In this document: piece after piece, positions 21,845 to 32,581 of the stretch
Position numbering within the stretch: the first letter of the stretch is position 1
How the letters are laid out: each line of letters begins with the position of its first letter
Assembly: GCF_009795885.1 (NCBI RefSeq)
Contig: NZ_WTEV01000007.1
Location: 66,918 to 130,917, forward strand
Length of the DNA stretch: 64,000 nt
Reading direction: 5' to 3'
Origin: Gilliamella sp. Pas-s25
GTDB lineage: Bacteria; Pseudomonadota; Gammaproteobacteria; Enterobacterales; Orbaceae
The notes under the pieces: generated by a model
What the model was told of the DNA's origin: nothing
Databases searched by the model: none
The model's input: the letters and a program-made list of their open reading frames with translations, nothing else
Made by a program: the position numbers and the translations under genes

Positions 21845-22795
21845 CTATTTATTGGTCTTTTTATCGACTAAAACTGCTAATAAGATAACAACACCTTTTA
21901 CAATCATTTGGTAGTAAGCATCCACACCCAACATATTTAATCCATTATTTAAAAAGCCTAAAATTAAAGCACCTATCAGTGTTCCGATAATCTTTCCTCG
22001 CCCCCCAGACATACTAGTACCACCAAGAACAACAGCAGCTATTGCATCCATTTCATAACCAGTACCCGCTGTTGGTTGTGCTGAAGATAATCGTGCCACT
22101 TCAATAGTACTCGCAACAGCACAAAGTAGACCACTAATGGCATAAACAATAATTTTTACCCGGTCAACATTAATTCCTGAAAGACGAGTTGCAGCCTCAT
22201 TTCCACCAAGTGCATAGATATAGCGACCCAAGCGAGTATATTTTAATAGGTACCATGCAAAGATAAAAACAATAGTCATAATTAATATTGGCACAGGAAT
22301 GCCTAGTACTCGACCAAATGCAACCCATTCAAATAATTCAGAATTATCATTACTACCAGTAGAAATAGGACTACCTTTAGTGTAGACCTGTGTTACCCCC
22401 CGTAGAATAAGCATCATAACTAAGGTGGCAATAAAGGCTTGAAGTTTCCCTTTAGCTATAATAAGCCCCGAAAAAGCACCCAATAACCACCCTAAAGTCA
22501 AAGAGACAAAAATAGCAATAAAAGGTGAAATATCTGCACCAATCATAGAAGCAGTAATTGCACCTGTTAAAGCAAATATTGATCCCACACTTAAATCAAT
22601 TCCAGAAGTTAAAATGACTAGAGTCATCCCAACAGCAATAACCGCATTAATTGAAGTTTGCTGTAATATATTGAAAAAATTATTTAACGTAAAAAAGTTA
22701 TCACTTAAACAAGAAACAATAGCAATTAAAACTAGTAAAGTGATTAAGGACTTTTGTTCAATTAATATGTTCTTAAATGTTTTATTTTGCAACAT
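21845..22795 (-). CDS. rbsC: Ribose ABC transporter permease RbsC
   Basis: Membrane subunit of the ribose importer, with 8-10 hydrophobic segments and family blocks [51 protein letters not shown] and [17 protein letters not shown]. Start placed at 22795 ([10 protein letters not shown]), preceded by GGAG 8 bp upstream and giving 316 residues, close to E. coli RbsC (321); the frame extends to 22855 inside rbsA but those residues are not RbsC-like. This start overlaps rbsA by 14 bp. Confidence 0.94.
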   Translation of the reverse strand: MLQNKTFKNILIEQKSLITLLVLIAIVSCLSDNFFTLNNFFNILQQTSINAVIAVGMTLVILTSGIDLSVGSIFALTGAITASMIGADISPFIAIFVSLTLGWLLGAFSGLIIAKGKLQAFIATLVMMLILRGVTQVYTKGSPISTGSNDNSELFEWVAFGRVLGIPVPILIMTIVFIFAWYLLKYTRLGRYIYALGGNEAATRLSGINVDRVKIIVYAISGLLCAVASTIEVARLSSAQPTAGTGYEMDAIAAVVLGGTSMSGGRGKIIGTLIGALILGFLNNGLNMLGVDAYYQMIVKGVVILLAVLVDKKTNK

Positions 22796-24296
22796 CAGCG
22801 CTCTCCTGTGTTTTTCCAACGGCTGCTGCCATAAGTTTTTCTTGTGTTGCCTCACAACTTAAAAAGTGTCCTGTCACTCTTCCCTCGTGGATAACTAAAA
22901 TACGATCACTCATACCCAGTATTTCAGGCATATCTGATGAAACTAAAATGACACTTAAACCTTGCTCTTTAAATTGATTAATGAGTTGATAAATTTCTTT
23001 TTTAGCTCCAACGTCTACCCCTCGTGTCGGTTCATCTAGAATTAATATACTTGGGCGAGTCATTAAACCTTTAGCAATAGCAACTTTTTGTTGATTACCG
23101 CCAGATAAGAAGCCAATTGTTTGATTAATTGACGGTGTTTTAATATTAAATAATCCTACAAAGTCTTTAACTACTTCTTGTTCCTCAGTTAACCGTAATT
23201 TCTTAAATTTGCTGGCAAAATAATTTAGAGCATTAAGTGACATGTTATCTTTCACTGACATGCCTAAAATTAGGCCATCTTTTTTACGATCTTCAGAAAT
23301 ATAAACAATACCATTTGTTAAACCTTCACGCGGTGAACTGATTTGAACTGATTTATTATTTAAAATGATTTCACCTGACTTTGCAGGGTTAGCACCATAA
23401 ATCATTTTCATTAATTCCGTTCGCCCAGCCCCCATTAAACCTGAAATACCCAGTATTTCACCTTCATGAAGACTAAAACTAATATCATTCACCCCTACGC
23501 CATTTAAATTTTTAACTTCTAATGCAATGTTACCTCGAGGTACATTAATTCTTGGATATTGTTCTTGAAGCTTTCGACCAACCATCATTTCAATTAACGT
23601 ATCTTCATTTAATTGATCAATCTTTTTTTCACCAACAAATTGCCCATCACGTAATACAGTCACTTCATCACAAATTTCGAAAATTTCTTTTAATCGATGC
23701 GATATATAAACCACACCACAATTTTGTTTTTTAAGTTTCTTTATTACTTCAAAAAGAGAAACTGTTTCAGTATCTGTAAGCGCATCAGTAGGTTCATCCA
23801 TAATAATTACTTTAGAATTAAAACTAAGAACTTTAGCTATTTCAACCATTTGCTGCTCACCAATAGATAAGTCACTCACTAAACGACGACTGTCATAATT
23901 CAGGTGAAGTTCGGCGAGTAATTTATCGGCTTGAACGTATGTTTTTCTCCAATCTATACAACCAAATTTATTGGTAAATTCACGCCCTAAAAATATATTT
24001 TCAGCAATACTAAGTTGTGGAATTAAATTTAATTCCTGATGAACAATGCCTATCCCTGCTTCTTGTGAAGATTTAGGTCCATGAAAGTTCACTTTATTAC
24101 CTAAATAAATAATATTACCTTCATCTTTTTGGTAAATTCCTGTTAAAACCTTCATCAAAGTTGATTTACCCGCACCATTTTCACCAATCAAAGCCATAAC
24201 TTGACCTGCGCGTACAGTTAAATTAACTCCGGCAAGCGCTTTTACACCAGGAAAGGATTTGTGAATATTTATAAGCTGTAAAAGATTATCGTTCAT
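22782..24296 (-). CDS. rbsA: Ribose ABC transporter ATP-binding protein RbsA
   Basis: Tandem ATPase energising ribose import. The first cassette has Walker [13 protein letters not shown], signature [13 protein letters not shown] and Walker [13 protein letters not shown]. The second has the degenerate Walker A usual in this class ([12 protein letters not shown]), signature [13 protein letters not shown] and Walker [14 protein letters not shown]. Length 504 against 501 in E. coli. Within rbsDACBKR; start 33 bp after rbsD. Confidence 0.97.
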   Translation of the reverse strand: MNDNLLQLINIHKSFPGVKALAGVNLTVRAGQVMALIGENGAGKSTLMKVLTGIYQKDEGNIIYLGNKVNFHGPKSSQEAGIGIVHQELNLIPQLSIAENIFLGREFTNKFGCIDWRKTYVQADKLLAELHLNYDSRRLVSDLSIGEQQMVEIAKVLSFNSKVIIMDEPTDALTDTETVSLFEVIKKLKKQNCGVVYISHRLKEIFEICDEVTVLRDGQFVGEKKIDQLNEDTLIEMMVGRKLQEQYPRINVPRGNIALEVKNLNGVGVNDISFSLHEGEILGISGLMGAGRTELMKMIYGANPAKSGEIILNNKSVQISSPREGLTNGIVYISEDRKKDGLILGMSVKDNMSLNALNYFASKFKKLRLTEEQEVVKDFVGLFNIKTPSINQTIGFLSGGNQQKVAIAKGLMTRPSILILDEPTRGVDVGAKKEIYQLINQFKEQGLSVILVSSDMPEILGMSDRILVIHEGRVTGHFLSCEATQEKLMAAAVGKTQESADVAK

Positions 24297-24329
24297 AAAT
24301 CACTCATTATTTAGCTTTATAACTGAGGT

Positions 24330-24749
24330 TTAAAAAATAACACCAGACTGTAAAATTACATTAGCAAATGGAGAACATTCGCCAGTTCTAATAACAGCTT
24401 TACAGTGACGAGTTTGAAGTTTTAGTTTTTCATGACTAACATAAATAGTTTCTATACTGCTATTTTGGGCCTGTTCAAGTTTCTTAATTTGTTCTAATAT
24501 TAGCTTATGCATTTCACAATTTCGTTTAATAATTTCTTCAGCTAATATCACTTTTTCAATCTGCATATCTTGTGACACTGTTTGGAAAACTTGAATAAAT
24601 GATGGTACACCGTAAGTCACTGCTAAATCGATGCGTGGAGTATCACTTGCAATGGGTAGGCCAGCATCACCTATCGCAATTTGATCTGTATGCCCCATTT
24701 TGGATAAGACCTGAATAATTTCAGAATTAAATAATTGACCTTTATACAT
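24330..24749 (-). CDS. rbsD: D-ribose pyranase RbsD
   Basis: Interconverts beta-pyranose and beta-furanose ribose so that RbsK can use the sugar. Catalytic His20 is in place (KMGHTDQIAIGDAGLPI), and the C-terminus has the conserved RTGECSPFANVILQSGV. At 139 residues it is the usual size. First gene of the operon, directly downstream of the RbsR palindrome. The N-terminus begins MYKG instead of the usual MKKG. Confidence 0.96.
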   Translation of the reverse strand: MYKGQLFNSEIIQVLSKMGHTDQIAIGDAGLPIASDTPRIDLAVTYGVPSFIQVFQTVSQDMQIEKVILAEEIIKRNCEMHKLILEQIKKLEQAQNSSIETIYVSHEKLKLQTRHCKAVIRTGECSPFANVILQSGVIF

Positions 24750-24782
24750 AACGTAATCCTTGGATAGCTAAATAATAATCAA

Positions 24783-24800
24783 TATCGAAACGTTTCGATA
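24783..24800 (-). promoter_or_regulatory. RbsR operator of the ribose operon
   Basis: Perfect 18-bp palindrome TATCGAAACGTTTCGATA, centred on the CG typical of LacI-family sites and close to the E. coli RbsR site core CGAAACGTTTCG. It lies 34 bp upstream of the rbsD start codon. Confidence 0.85.
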
Positions 24801-24847
24801 CTTATCATCTACCGGATAGATTACCGTTGCAATATATAAAACTTAAA

Positions 24848-24867
24848 CTTGTGATCTTGATCAATGT
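24848..24867 (-). promoter_or_regulatory. Candidate CRP site upstream of rbsD
   Basis: TGTGA-TCTTGA-TCAAT (24850-24865) matches TGTGA-N6-TCACA at 8 of 10 positions. It is about 50 bp upstream of the RbsR operator, a plausible activator position for a sugar operon. Confidence 0.45.
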
Positions 24868-25067
24868 GAAATGATTCAGCTAAGCATACAGTTTTAAAAA
24901 TTTATAATATGTAGGGAAACACCAAGCTGTTTTCACCTCATGGTTAAAATAACCCTATAAAACTCATAAAGCGTTTTATCTGTTGAATCGCTAGCTATTT
25001 TGCGGATTATGTTATATATCAATTAAAGTAGGTATCGCTTTCTACTGTGAAAGCTCAATTATTTATC

Positions 25068-25460
25068 AAACGGTATAGAATCCTGAATATTTTTTACAAA
25101 AATATAGCTTAAAAGAGAACAATCGGGTAAATACCTCATAGGCATCACACAACTTGCATATAAAATTAAGCCACCTATTTTATTTTCAATGGATTTTTTA
25201 ATTTTGACCAGATGCTTAATTAATTAGCTAATTATTTTATAAAGTTCTTACAAGTTAATGGGATAAATAACTTCAATCTAGCTTTTTAGCCCGATATAAA
25301 TGGTTGGACAACTGAGCATAAATGTTCGGCCAAATCGTTGATGGTTATTTTTTTATGATATAGGCGCGTATCACATATTTGTGATACGGCGTTAGTTTTG
25401 TTTTTTATGTATATTCATTACAGAACTTATCTAATTACTGTAAACAATACGAATAATTTC
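25068..25460 (+). repeat. Dispersed intergenic element, copy A
   Basis: No gene lies in the 849-bp gap between rbsD and yebC; this element fills much of it. It opens with a 35-bp box (25068-25102, starting AAACGGTATAGAATCCTGAA and ending TATTTTTTACAAAAA) found perfectly at three other sites in the window. About 200 bp of weakly conserved AT-rich DNA follows. Next comes a module containing ACTGAGCATAAATGTTCGGC, a hairpin with arms GTATCACA and TGTGATAC (25366-25385 region), and GTTAGTTTTGTTTTTT. It closes with ATTACTGTAAACAATACGAA near 25434-25453. The same order recurs at 47.3-47.8 kb and, inverted, at 54.7-55.1 kb. No coding potential seen. Confidence 0.75.
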
Positions 25461-25598
25461 TACATATATAAAAATAGAATCCTTATTGTTAAATAATAAT
25501 TTTACAGAACGTAAAAACTTATCAGTATATTGATGATGAATTTTAGGTAAATATTTGCTAAAATATGGTGATTTTTAAATTATTATCTGGAGAATTTT

Positions 25599-26342
25599 AT
25601 GGCAGGTCATAGTAAATGGGCCAATACCAAACACCGCAAAGCAGCACAAGATGCAAAACGCGGAAAAATCTTTACCAAAATTATTCGTGAGTTGGTAACC
25701 GCAGCAAAACTTGGTGGTGGCGATCCAGCGTCAAATCCACGACTACGCGCTGCAATGGATAAAGCATTATCGAACAATATGACTCGAGATACCATGAATC
25801 GAGCCGTTGCTCGTGGTGTTGGCGGTGAAGATGATAGCAATATGGAAACAATTATTTATGAAGGCTATGGTCCCGCAGGTACAGCTGTCATGGTTGAATG
25901 TTTGAGTGATAACCGCAACCGTACGGTATCAGAAGTGCGTCACGCCTTTACTAAATCAGGTGGTAACTTAGGTACCGATGGCTCAGTTTCATATTTATTC
26001 ACTAAAAAAGGAGTTATTTCATATCCTGTTGGCATAGACGAAGATAAAGTCATGGACGCAGCACTTGAAGCAGGTGCTGATGATGTTGTAACTTATGATG
26101 ATGGTGCTATTGATGTATTTACTACACCAGAAACTTTCGGTGAAGTTAAAGATGCACTTGATGCAGCAGGTTTAGTTGCCGAAGCGGCCGAAGTATCTAT
26201 GATTCCATCGACAAAAGTAGATCTTGATATTGAATCTGCACCAAAGCTATTACGTTTAATTGATATGCTTGAAGATTGTGATGATGTTCAAGAAGTTTAC
26301 CATAATGGTGAAGTTTCAGATGAGGTAGCAGCAACACTCTAA
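25599..26342 (+). CDS. yebC: YebC/PmpR family regulator
   Basis: Conserved cytosolic protein of the YebC/PmpR (TACO1) family, assigned roles in transcription regulation and in translation of difficult peptide stretches. It begins with the signature [20 protein letters not shown] and contains [17 protein letters not shown] and [19 protein letters not shown]. Length 247 is standard (E. coli 246). An upstream TCTGGAG ribosome site lies 7 bp before the ATG. The stop codon overlaps the ruvC ATG by one base. Confidence 0.96.
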   Translation: MAGHSKWANTKHRKAAQDAKRGKIFTKIIRELVTAAKLGGGDPASNPRLRAAMDKALSNNMTRDTMNRAVARGVGGEDDSNMETIIYEGYGPAGTAVMVECLSDNRNRTVSEVRHAFTKSGGNLGTDGSVSYLFTKKGVISYPVGIDEDKVMDAALEAGADDVVTYDDGAIDVFTTPETFGEVKDALDAAGLVAEAAEVSMIPSTKVDLDIESAPKLLRLIDMLEDCDDVQEVYHNGEVSDEVAATL

Positions 26343-26830
26343 TGGCCATTATTCTTGGCATCGATCCTGGCTCTCGTTTGACGGGTTACGGCGTAATCCA
26401 ACAAACGGGACGTCAACTCACTTACCTTGGCAGTGGATGCATTCGTACTGCAGTTGATGATTTACCTACCCGTTTAAAACGCGTATATGCTGGTGTCAGT
26501 GAAATTATATTACAATTCCAACCAGATATGTTTGCAATTGAACAAGTGTTTATGGCTCGTAATGCCGACTCGGCATTGAAATTGGGTCAAGCAAGAGGTG
26601 CAGCAATTGTCGCAGCTGTTAATAATAATCTACCTGTTTTTGAATATGCTGCTCGTTTAGTTAAGCAGTGCGTAGTAGGGACAGGCGCTGCCGATAAAAA
26701 ACAAGTTCAACATATGGTCAAATTATTATTAAAGCTACCCGCTAGTCCTCAAGCCGATGCTGCCGATGCTTTGGCTATAGCAATAACCCATGCCCACACC
26801 AGTCAACAGCTGATAAAATCTCGTAAATAA
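26342..26830 (+). CDS. ruvC: Holliday junction resolvase RuvC
   Basis: Endonuclease that resolves Holliday junctions after RuvAB branch migration. All four catalytic acids are visible: Asp8 (LGIDPGSR), Glu67 (FAIEQVF), Asp139 and Asp142 ([14 protein letters not shown]). The 162 residues are slightly shorter than E. coli RuvC (173), the difference being the C-terminal tail. ATGA-type overlap with yebC indicates coupling. ruvAB does not follow, unlike E. coli. Confidence 0.97.
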   Translation: MAIILGIDPGSRLTGYGVIQQTGRQLTYLGSGCIRTAVDDLPTRLKRVYAGVSEIILQFQPDMFAIEQVFMARNADSALKLGQARGAAIVAAVNNNLPVFEYAARLVKQCVVGTGAADKKQVQHMVKLLLKLPASPQADAADALAIAITHAHTSQQLIKSRK

Positions 26831-27024
26831 AATTATAACAATTCCAATGTTATCTGATTATTAGGGAACACAAATGTTTCAACTAATGGGAAAGAGTCGT
26901 AAAATACTTTTATAATATTTCCACAAAAAGTAATCAAACAGAGCTAATAATATATTTGCTTTACAAGTTTTTACCTACGTTCCTTTTTATTATTTTTCAC
27001 CAACAAAAGAAGCTAAGTATAATA

Positions 27025-27672
27025 TTATTGATTAGTATTTTGTTGATTAGTTTCTTCAGTATTATGTTCTGTTTTTCCTTTAATTTTCTTAACGTTTTCA
27101 GCTGCAACAGATGCCATTCTTCCCATTGTATCTCTTAGGATTTTTCCATCATCAGTTTTAAATGAAGCAAGTTGTTCTATTCCATTCTCATCCACTTCAA
27201 AATACGTAGCTTCAACAAATCCAAATTTGCTTGCATAAAATAAATGAGGAATACTACCACGAGTCGAATTATAGATTTGAACAGCTGCATTGTACGCCTC
27301 TCTTCTTTTTAAGATAGTATTTTCAATTTCATCAAGTTGAACCATTAATTGTTGATAGGTTGAGTTTGCTTTTAAATCAGGAAAACGGTTAGCTAACATT
27401 TGAACATTGCCTATAACTCGAGAAGTTTCAAAAGCAGCAGCATTTGCACTAGCAACGCCATCACTCTCAGTAATATTAAAATGAGTTAGCTTCTCGTGAT
27501 CACCATAACTAGACGCTATATCAGACAGTCTTTGCGCTATATCATGTCTTTTCTTTATTGTCACATAAATATTTGATTGCTTCTGTTTTACATTTTCAGC
27601 TAAACCTCTAAGTTTGTTGTATGAAAAAAATAGCCACCCTAAAATTAGGATTAAGATAAATATTATTAACAT
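27025..27672 (-). CDS. LemA family membrane protein
   Basis: One N-terminal membrane helix (IIFILILILGWLFFSYN) followed by an alpha-helical domain with LemA-family features: YNKLRGLAENVKQ, LANRFPDLKANSTYQQL, LDEIENTILKRREAYNAAVQIYN and a late FVEATYFEV. A charged, Gln/Asn-rich tail ends the protein. LemA proteins occur widely but lack a settled function. No partner gene such as a TPM-domain protein is adjacent; it stands alone. Confidence 0.85.
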   Translation of the reverse strand: MLIIFILILILGWLFFSYNKLRGLAENVKQKQSNIYVTIKKRHDIAQRLSDIASSYGDHEKLTHFNITESDGVASANAAAFETSRVIGNVQMLANRFPDLKANSTYQQLMVQLDEIENTILKRREAYNAAVQIYNSTRGSIPHLFYASKFGFVEATYFEVDENGIEQLASFKTDDGKILRDTMGRMASVAAENVKKIKGKTEHNTEETNQQNTNQ

Positions 27673-28149
27673 ATTTGAGTACCTTATTTATAAACAAGTT
27701 TCTATAATTAAAATGTTTGGCATTTTCCATTCTTCAATGGATAGAAAAACACCAATGAATTTGACTACTGTTAATTTACCTTTGATAAACCACTATTAAC
27801 AATATAAATATTTAGTTTATAGCCTCGTCGAAAGTATGCCATATACTAATTTTATTTAGCAAATATCAAACAAATCATTATATGCTGTTCAACCTAATGC
27901 AAGTCTTTAATTTTTAAATTATTATAAAATAAAAATTTATTATAATATAGTTATATCCAACCCTCAATTATTTTATGCAAAGCATAAAAATGCGCTAATC
28001 TCAAATAGCGCATTTTAAAGTTAATTATTTTATTCTAAAGTTATTAGCAAAATAATCGGTACAATTAAGTGTAAAAAATATTTTTGTTCTTACTTATGCA
28101 TAGCCAAAGCTAGATAAATATAAGCGTTTTATATTAATTTACATATAAA
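27673..28149. other. Intergenic region without a gene
   Basis: 477 bp between the LemA gene and the efflux permease. Apart from the hairpin at 27987-28016 it is plain AT-rich DNA; no ORF, tRNA or repeat was recognised. Confidence 0.6.
27987..28016 (-). terminator. Possible terminator of the acrAB-type operon
   Basis: AAAATGCGCT (27987-27996) pairs perfectly with AGCGCATTTT (28007-28016). On the minus strand the stem ends in TTTTT. It lies 134 bp past the permease stop, so its role is likely but not certain. Confidence 0.55.
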
Positions 28150-31100
28150 TCATTTAAGCGTATTTTTTCTACTTAATAAAACTGGTTTATTTTTATGCTT
28201 CGTAAATAGTTTTGTTACAAATAAGAAGAACAATGGTACATAAAATATAGCTAAAAACGTTGCAGTTAACATACCACCAATTACACCAGTACCTACTGCA
28301 TTTTGACTTGCAGAACCTGCTCCAGTATTTAATGCCAATGGTAATACACCTAGAATAAAGGCAAATGAAGTCATTAAAATTGGACGCAATCGTAAACGAC
28401 AAGCTTCAAGTGTTGCATCAATTAACGATTTACCTTCTTTTTCAATCGCATCTTTGGCAAATTCTACAATCAAGATAGCATTCTTAGCTGATAGCCCCAT
28501 TGTTGTCAATAACCCCACGATAAAGTAAATATCGTTATCAAGACCTCTAAACATCGTTGCAAACACAGTACCTAAAATTCCAAGAGGAATAACAAATAAG
28601 ATCGAAATTGGCACAGTCCAACTTTCGTATAAGGCTGCTAATGATAAAAACACCACAATAATTGAAATAATATACAGCGTGGTGGTTTGTGATCCTGTTT
28701 GACGTTCTTGATAAGAAATATCTGTCCAGTCAAACGAAAAACCCTTAGGTAAGTTTTTAGATAACTCTTCCATAATAGCCATTGCTTGCCCAGAACTCAT
28801 GCCTGGTGCAGCAGAGCCACTAATACCCATTGCTGCTACACCATCATAACGAACCAATGATGGTGAACCGTAACTTTTTGAAGTTGTGGCAAAAGCGTCA
28901 TAAGGTACCATTTGTCCATTTTTATTTTTGACATGCCAATAACTAAAATCATCAGGTAACATGCGGTAAGGTGCATCAGATTGCAGATAGACTTTTTTAA
29001 CTCGGTTATTATAAACAAAGTCATCAATATAAGCAGAACCTAATGCTGTGGATAATACGGTATTAACGCTACTGACTGACACTCCAAGTGCTTGCGCTGT
29101 TTCAAAATCAACATTAATTTTGTACTGTGGAACATCTAGCATACTGCCTGGGCGAACTTGCTGTAGATCTGGATGTTGTGATGCTTGACCAAATAATTGG
29201 AAAAATGCACCAACTAAAGCATCATGCCCTTGCCCTGCTGTATCTTTAAGCATATAAGAGAAGCCATTAGCCATACCTAAAGATGGTACTGCAGGTAAAT
29301 TAACAATAATAACTCGACCATCGGTGATAGTAGATGCAAATCCCCAACCACTAGCAACTAAAGCATCAATTTTCTGGTCAGCTCGTTTACGTTTATTCCA
29401 ATCTTTTAAGCGAACAAAGCCTAGTCCCATGTTTTGTCCACGCCCAACCATACTAAATCCAGCAACAGTAAATATTTCTTCAACTGAATCAGCTTTTTGC
29501 TCGGTATAAAATTTTGAAGTTTTATTTAATACCGACATGGTTTGTTCTAATGTCGATCCTGGTGGTAACTCAACCATAACCAAAAGCACACCCTGATCTT
29601 CATTAGGTAAGAAGCCAGTGGGTAAACGATTAAAACCAAAAATTAAACCAATAAAAATTAAGGCATAACAAACAAATGTAATCAAAGGATAACGAATAAC
29701 CTTAATTACGCCTTTTTCATAAGAGCGTAATCCTTTTTCATAAAAATTGTTAAACCATACGAAGAATTTTTTGGAACCGATAGAACACCAACTAAATGGA
29801 GGGATTGATTCTAATTTTTCACCTAGTGAAGATTTTCTTACTTTACTTCTAGATGGTGCTTTTAAAATCTGAACACAAAGTGCAGGTGTTAACACAATTG
29901 CCATTAACACGGATAATGCCATTGCAGTTACAATAGTAATTGAGAATTGACGATATATTCCACCTGCGGCACCACCATAAAATGCCATTGGCACAAATAC
30001 AGCAGATAATACCACCGCAATCCCTACCAATGCTGAGGTGATTTGTTCCATCGATTTAACTGTTGCGTCATAAGGCGATAAGCCTTCTTCATGCATAATA
30101 CGCTCAACGTTTTCAATAACAACTATCGCATCATCCACCAATAATCCAATAGCCAGTACCATCGCAAACATTGATAACGTGTTGATAGTAAATCCACAAA
30201 TATATAAAATCGCAAAGGTACCTAACAGCACAACCGGTACGGTGATAGTAGGAATAAGTGTCGAACGCAGGTTTTGTAAAAACACATACATTACAATAAC
30301 AACCAAAATAATTGCTTCAACTAGTGTATGAATTACATTACTAATCGATAACTTAACAAATGGTGTAGTATCGTATGGAAAAGCATATTTAATATCTTCA
30401 GGGAAGATTTTAGATAACTCTTCTAGCTTTTTATCTACCTTGTCTGACGTATCTAATTGGTTTGCACCGGTCGCTAGATATATCCCTAGACCGGCTGATG
30501 CATTACCGTTATAACGCGAAATAAAGTTATAATCAGATGCACCAATTTCAACTGTGGCTACATCTTTTAATAAAATGTTAGAGCCATCAATATTGACTCG
30601 AACAAGAATATTTTGGAATTGTTCAGGCGTCTTTAAACGCGATTGTGCAGTAATTGTTGCATTAAGTTCTTGTCCATCTGTTGCTGGTAAAGCACCCAAT
30701 TGCCCTGCGGTTACTTGGGCATTTTGCGCTTGAATAGCCGCTATAATTTCTTCAATGGATAAATTAAAGTAGGTCAATTTATTTGGATCAAGCCAAATAC
30801 GCATAGCGTATTCAGAACCAAATAATTGTGTATCACCAACACCCTGCACACGTCGAATTTGATCTTGCACAGTAGAATAGACAAAGTCAGCAATATCAGC
30901 CTGTGTTTTTTGGGGATTAGTTGAATAAAAACCGACAACTTTCAAAAAGTTATTGTTGTTTTTCGCGACCGATACACCATTTTTTTGCACACTTTCAGGT
31001 AAACGAGACTTAATACTTTCTACTTTATTTAATACTTGTACTTGTGCAAAGTCAGGATTCGTTCCTGGCGAAAAAGTCAACGTTGTTTGAACAACACCTT

Positions 31101-31353
31101 GAGCACTACTGGTTGATTTCATATAAATGAGATTATCTAATCCAGTTAAATTCTGCTCAATTAACTGAGTAACCGTATTTTCGATAGTCTGCGCATCGGC
31201 ACCTGGGTAAACTGCACTAACGGTAACGGCTGGTGGAGCAATATCAGGATACTGTTCAACTGCTAACAGCTTTATACATAAAGCGCCTCCCAGCATCATC
31301 ATGATAGCAATTACCCATGCAAAAACAGGTCTATCAATAAAAAACTTAGCCAT
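28150..31353 (-). CDS. acrB: RND multidrug efflux permease, AcrB family
   Basis: Proton-driven inner-membrane pump of a tripartite efflux system, exporting drugs, bile salts or similar amphiphiles. It is 1067 residues with the HAE1 architecture: N-terminal helix, porter domain (SAVYPGADAQTIENTVTQ), a helix with the proton-relay pair in LAIGLLVDDAIVVIENVE, the second porter half, and the C-terminal membrane block. Conserved phrases include FLPNEDQG and GLSAKNAILIVEFAKD (with the relay Lys). It is 19 bp downstream of its adaptor gene. No TolC or AcrR gene is nearby. The symbol reflects family; the exact orthologue among AcrB, AcrD, AcrF and MexB cannot be fixed here. Confidence 0.92.
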   Translation of the reverse strand: MAKFFIDRPVFAWVIAIMMMLGGALCIKLLAVEQYPDIAPPAVTVSAVYPGADAQTIENTVTQLIEQNLTGLDNLIYMKSTSSAQGVVQTTLTFSPGTNPDFAQVQVLNKVESIKSRLPESVQKNGVSVAKNNNNFLKVVGFYSTNPQKTQADIADFVYSTVQDQIRRVQGVGDTQLFGSEYAMRIWLDPNKLTYFNLSIEEIIAAIQAQNAQVTAGQLGALPATDGQELNATITAQSRLKTPEQFQNILVRVNIDGSNILLKDVATVEIGASDYNFISRYNGNASAGLGIYLATGANQLDTSDKVDKKLEELSKIFPEDIKYAFPYDTTPFVKLSISNVIHTLVEAIILVVIVMYVFLQNLRSTLIPTITVPVVLLGTFAILYICGFTINTLSMFAMVLAIGLLVDDAIVVIENVERIMHEEGLSPYDATVKSMEQITSALVGIAVVLSAVFVPMAFYGGAAGGIYRQFSITIVTAMALSVLMAIVLTPALCVQILKAPSRSKVRKSSLGEKLESIPPFSWCSIGSKKFFVWFNNFYEKGLRSYEKGVIKVIRYPLITFVCYALIFIGLIFGFNRLPTGFLPNEDQGVLLVMVELPPGSTLEQTMSVLNKTSKFYTEQKADSVEEIFTVAGFSMVGRGQNMGLGFVRLKDWNKRKRADQKIDALVASGWGFASTITDGRVIIVNLPAVPSLGMANGFSYMLKDTAGQGHDALVGAFFQLFGQASQHPDLQQVRPGSMLDVPQYKINVDFETAQALGVSVSSVNTVLSTALGSAYIDDFVYNNRVKKVYLQSDAPYRMLPDDFSYWHVKNKNGQMVPYDAFATTSKSYGSPSLVRYDGVAAMGISGSAAPGMSSGQAMAIMEELSKNLPKGFSFDWTDISYQERQTGSQTTTLYIISIIVVFLSLAALYESWTVPISILFVIPLGILGTVFATMFRGLDNDIYFIVGLLTTMGLSAKNAILIVEFAKDAIEKEGKSLIDATLEACRLRLRPILMTSFAFILGVLPLALNTGAGSASQNAVGTGVIGGMLTATFLAIFYVPLFFLFVTKLFTKHKNKPVLLSRKNTLK

Positions 31354-31372
31354 AATTAAATCTACCCCTGTT

Positions 31373-32581
31373 TTATTTCACACTGTTTTTGATGATATTA
31401 TTTAATTGCTCTTGCGAAAGTTTACTAGGTTGTCCGACTTTTTCTACTTTCATAGGTGGCGTACCTTCTTTGGGGTTCTCGACAGAAGTTAAATTAAGTA
31501 ATCCTGTAATAATAACCTCTTCACCAACGTTAATTCCCTTTGTTACAACCCAATAACCACCTATTCCAGTATATACTTGGATATCTTGTCGATATTCCAC
31601 TGTATTATCAGGCCTTAAGATTTTTGCGGTATATTGCCCTAACTTATTACTGGTAATTCCTTGTTGTGGAACAAGTATAGCATTTTTGATATAACCTAAT
31701 GTCATTTGTGGCTTAACAAACATACCTGGTAAAATTTTGCCTTCAGTGTTTGTGAACTGCGAGCGCAAAGTTACAGTGCCCGTTGTTTCATTAACCGTCA
31801 TATCAGAAAATTTAACACTGCCTGGATAAGCGTATTTAGAACCATCATTAAAGTATAATTCAACATTATTAGCTTTAACTGGTTCATAAATTACGTTTTC
31901 ATCTTGAAGATATTTATTGTAGCGAGTAGCCGCTTCGGTCATATCAACATAAATGGGGTCTAGTTGTTGAACTAGGGCTAGTGGTGTTGATTGACCAGCT
32001 GCAACTAATGCTCCCTCAGTAACACTTGACTTACCTATATATCCATCAATTGGCGAATATACTTTTGTATAGTCTAAATTCACTTTAGCGGTATGCTCTG
32101 CCGCTTGTGCAACTAATACGGCAGCTTCAGCCTGTTTAGCATCCGCCGCTGCTTTATCATAATCTTGTTGACTGATTGATTTGGTATTTAACAACCCAGC
32201 ATAACGTTTAAGAGTAAGTTGTGCAATGTTGGCATTGGCTTTAGCACTAGCTACACTTGCAACAGCACTGTCATAATTAGCTTGGTAAATAGCGGGATCA
32301 ATTTGATAAAGTGACTGCCCAGATTTAACATTCGAGCTTTCATCAAACTCTCGTTTTAATATAATACCGCTAACTTGAGGTCTAATTTCAGCAATTTGAG
32401 ACGCAACAACACGGCCAGGTAAACTAATCTTTAATGTATAGTTTAATGGTTCAACTTTAAATACTGTTACCTTCGGTAATTGATTCTTACCGCTTTGTGA
32501 TTTACCATTATCACAACTTGTTAATAAAAGTAGGCTGGCGCACGCTACAGGCAAGGCTAAGAATAGCTTGTTAAATCTCAT
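31373..32581 (-). CDS. acrA: RND efflux periplasmic adaptor, AcrA family lipoprotein
   Basis: Membrane-fusion protein bridging the RND pump to an outer-membrane channel. Lipoprotein signal: MRFNKLFLALPVACASLLLLTSC with the lipid Cys followed by DNGKS. Then the beta-barrel and lipoyl halves (SGIILKREFDESSNVKSGQ, YSPIDGYIGKSSVTEGALV), with an alpha-helical hairpin between them rich in Ala and Gln, and the C-terminal domain with GMFVKPQ. At 402 residues it matches AcrA (397). It is the first gene of the pair. Confidence 0.93.
   Translation of the reverse strand: MRFNKLFLALPVACASLLLLTSCDNGKSQSGKNQLPKVTVFKVEPLNYTLKISLPGRVVASQIAEIRPQVSGIILKREFDESSNVKSGQSLYQIDPAIYQANYDSAVASVASAKANANIAQLTLKRYAGLLNTKSISQQDYDKAAADAKQAEAAVLVAQAAEHTAKVNLDYTKVYSPIDGYIGKSSVTEGALVAAGQSTPLALVQQLDPIYVDMTEAATRYNKYLQDENVIYEPVKANNVELYFNDGSKYAYPGSVKFSDMTVNETTGTVTLRSQFTNTEGKILPGMFVKPQMTLGYIKNAILVPQQGITSNKLGQYTAKILRPDNTVEYRQDIQVYTGIGGYWVVTKGINVGEEVIITGLLNLTSVENPKEGTPPMKVEKVGQPSKLSQEQLNNIIKNSVK

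Noticed and set aside
22796..22855. Longer rbsC start within rbsA
   Set aside because: Residues upstream of MLQNKTF are not RbsC-like, and the GGAG site fits the start at 22795.
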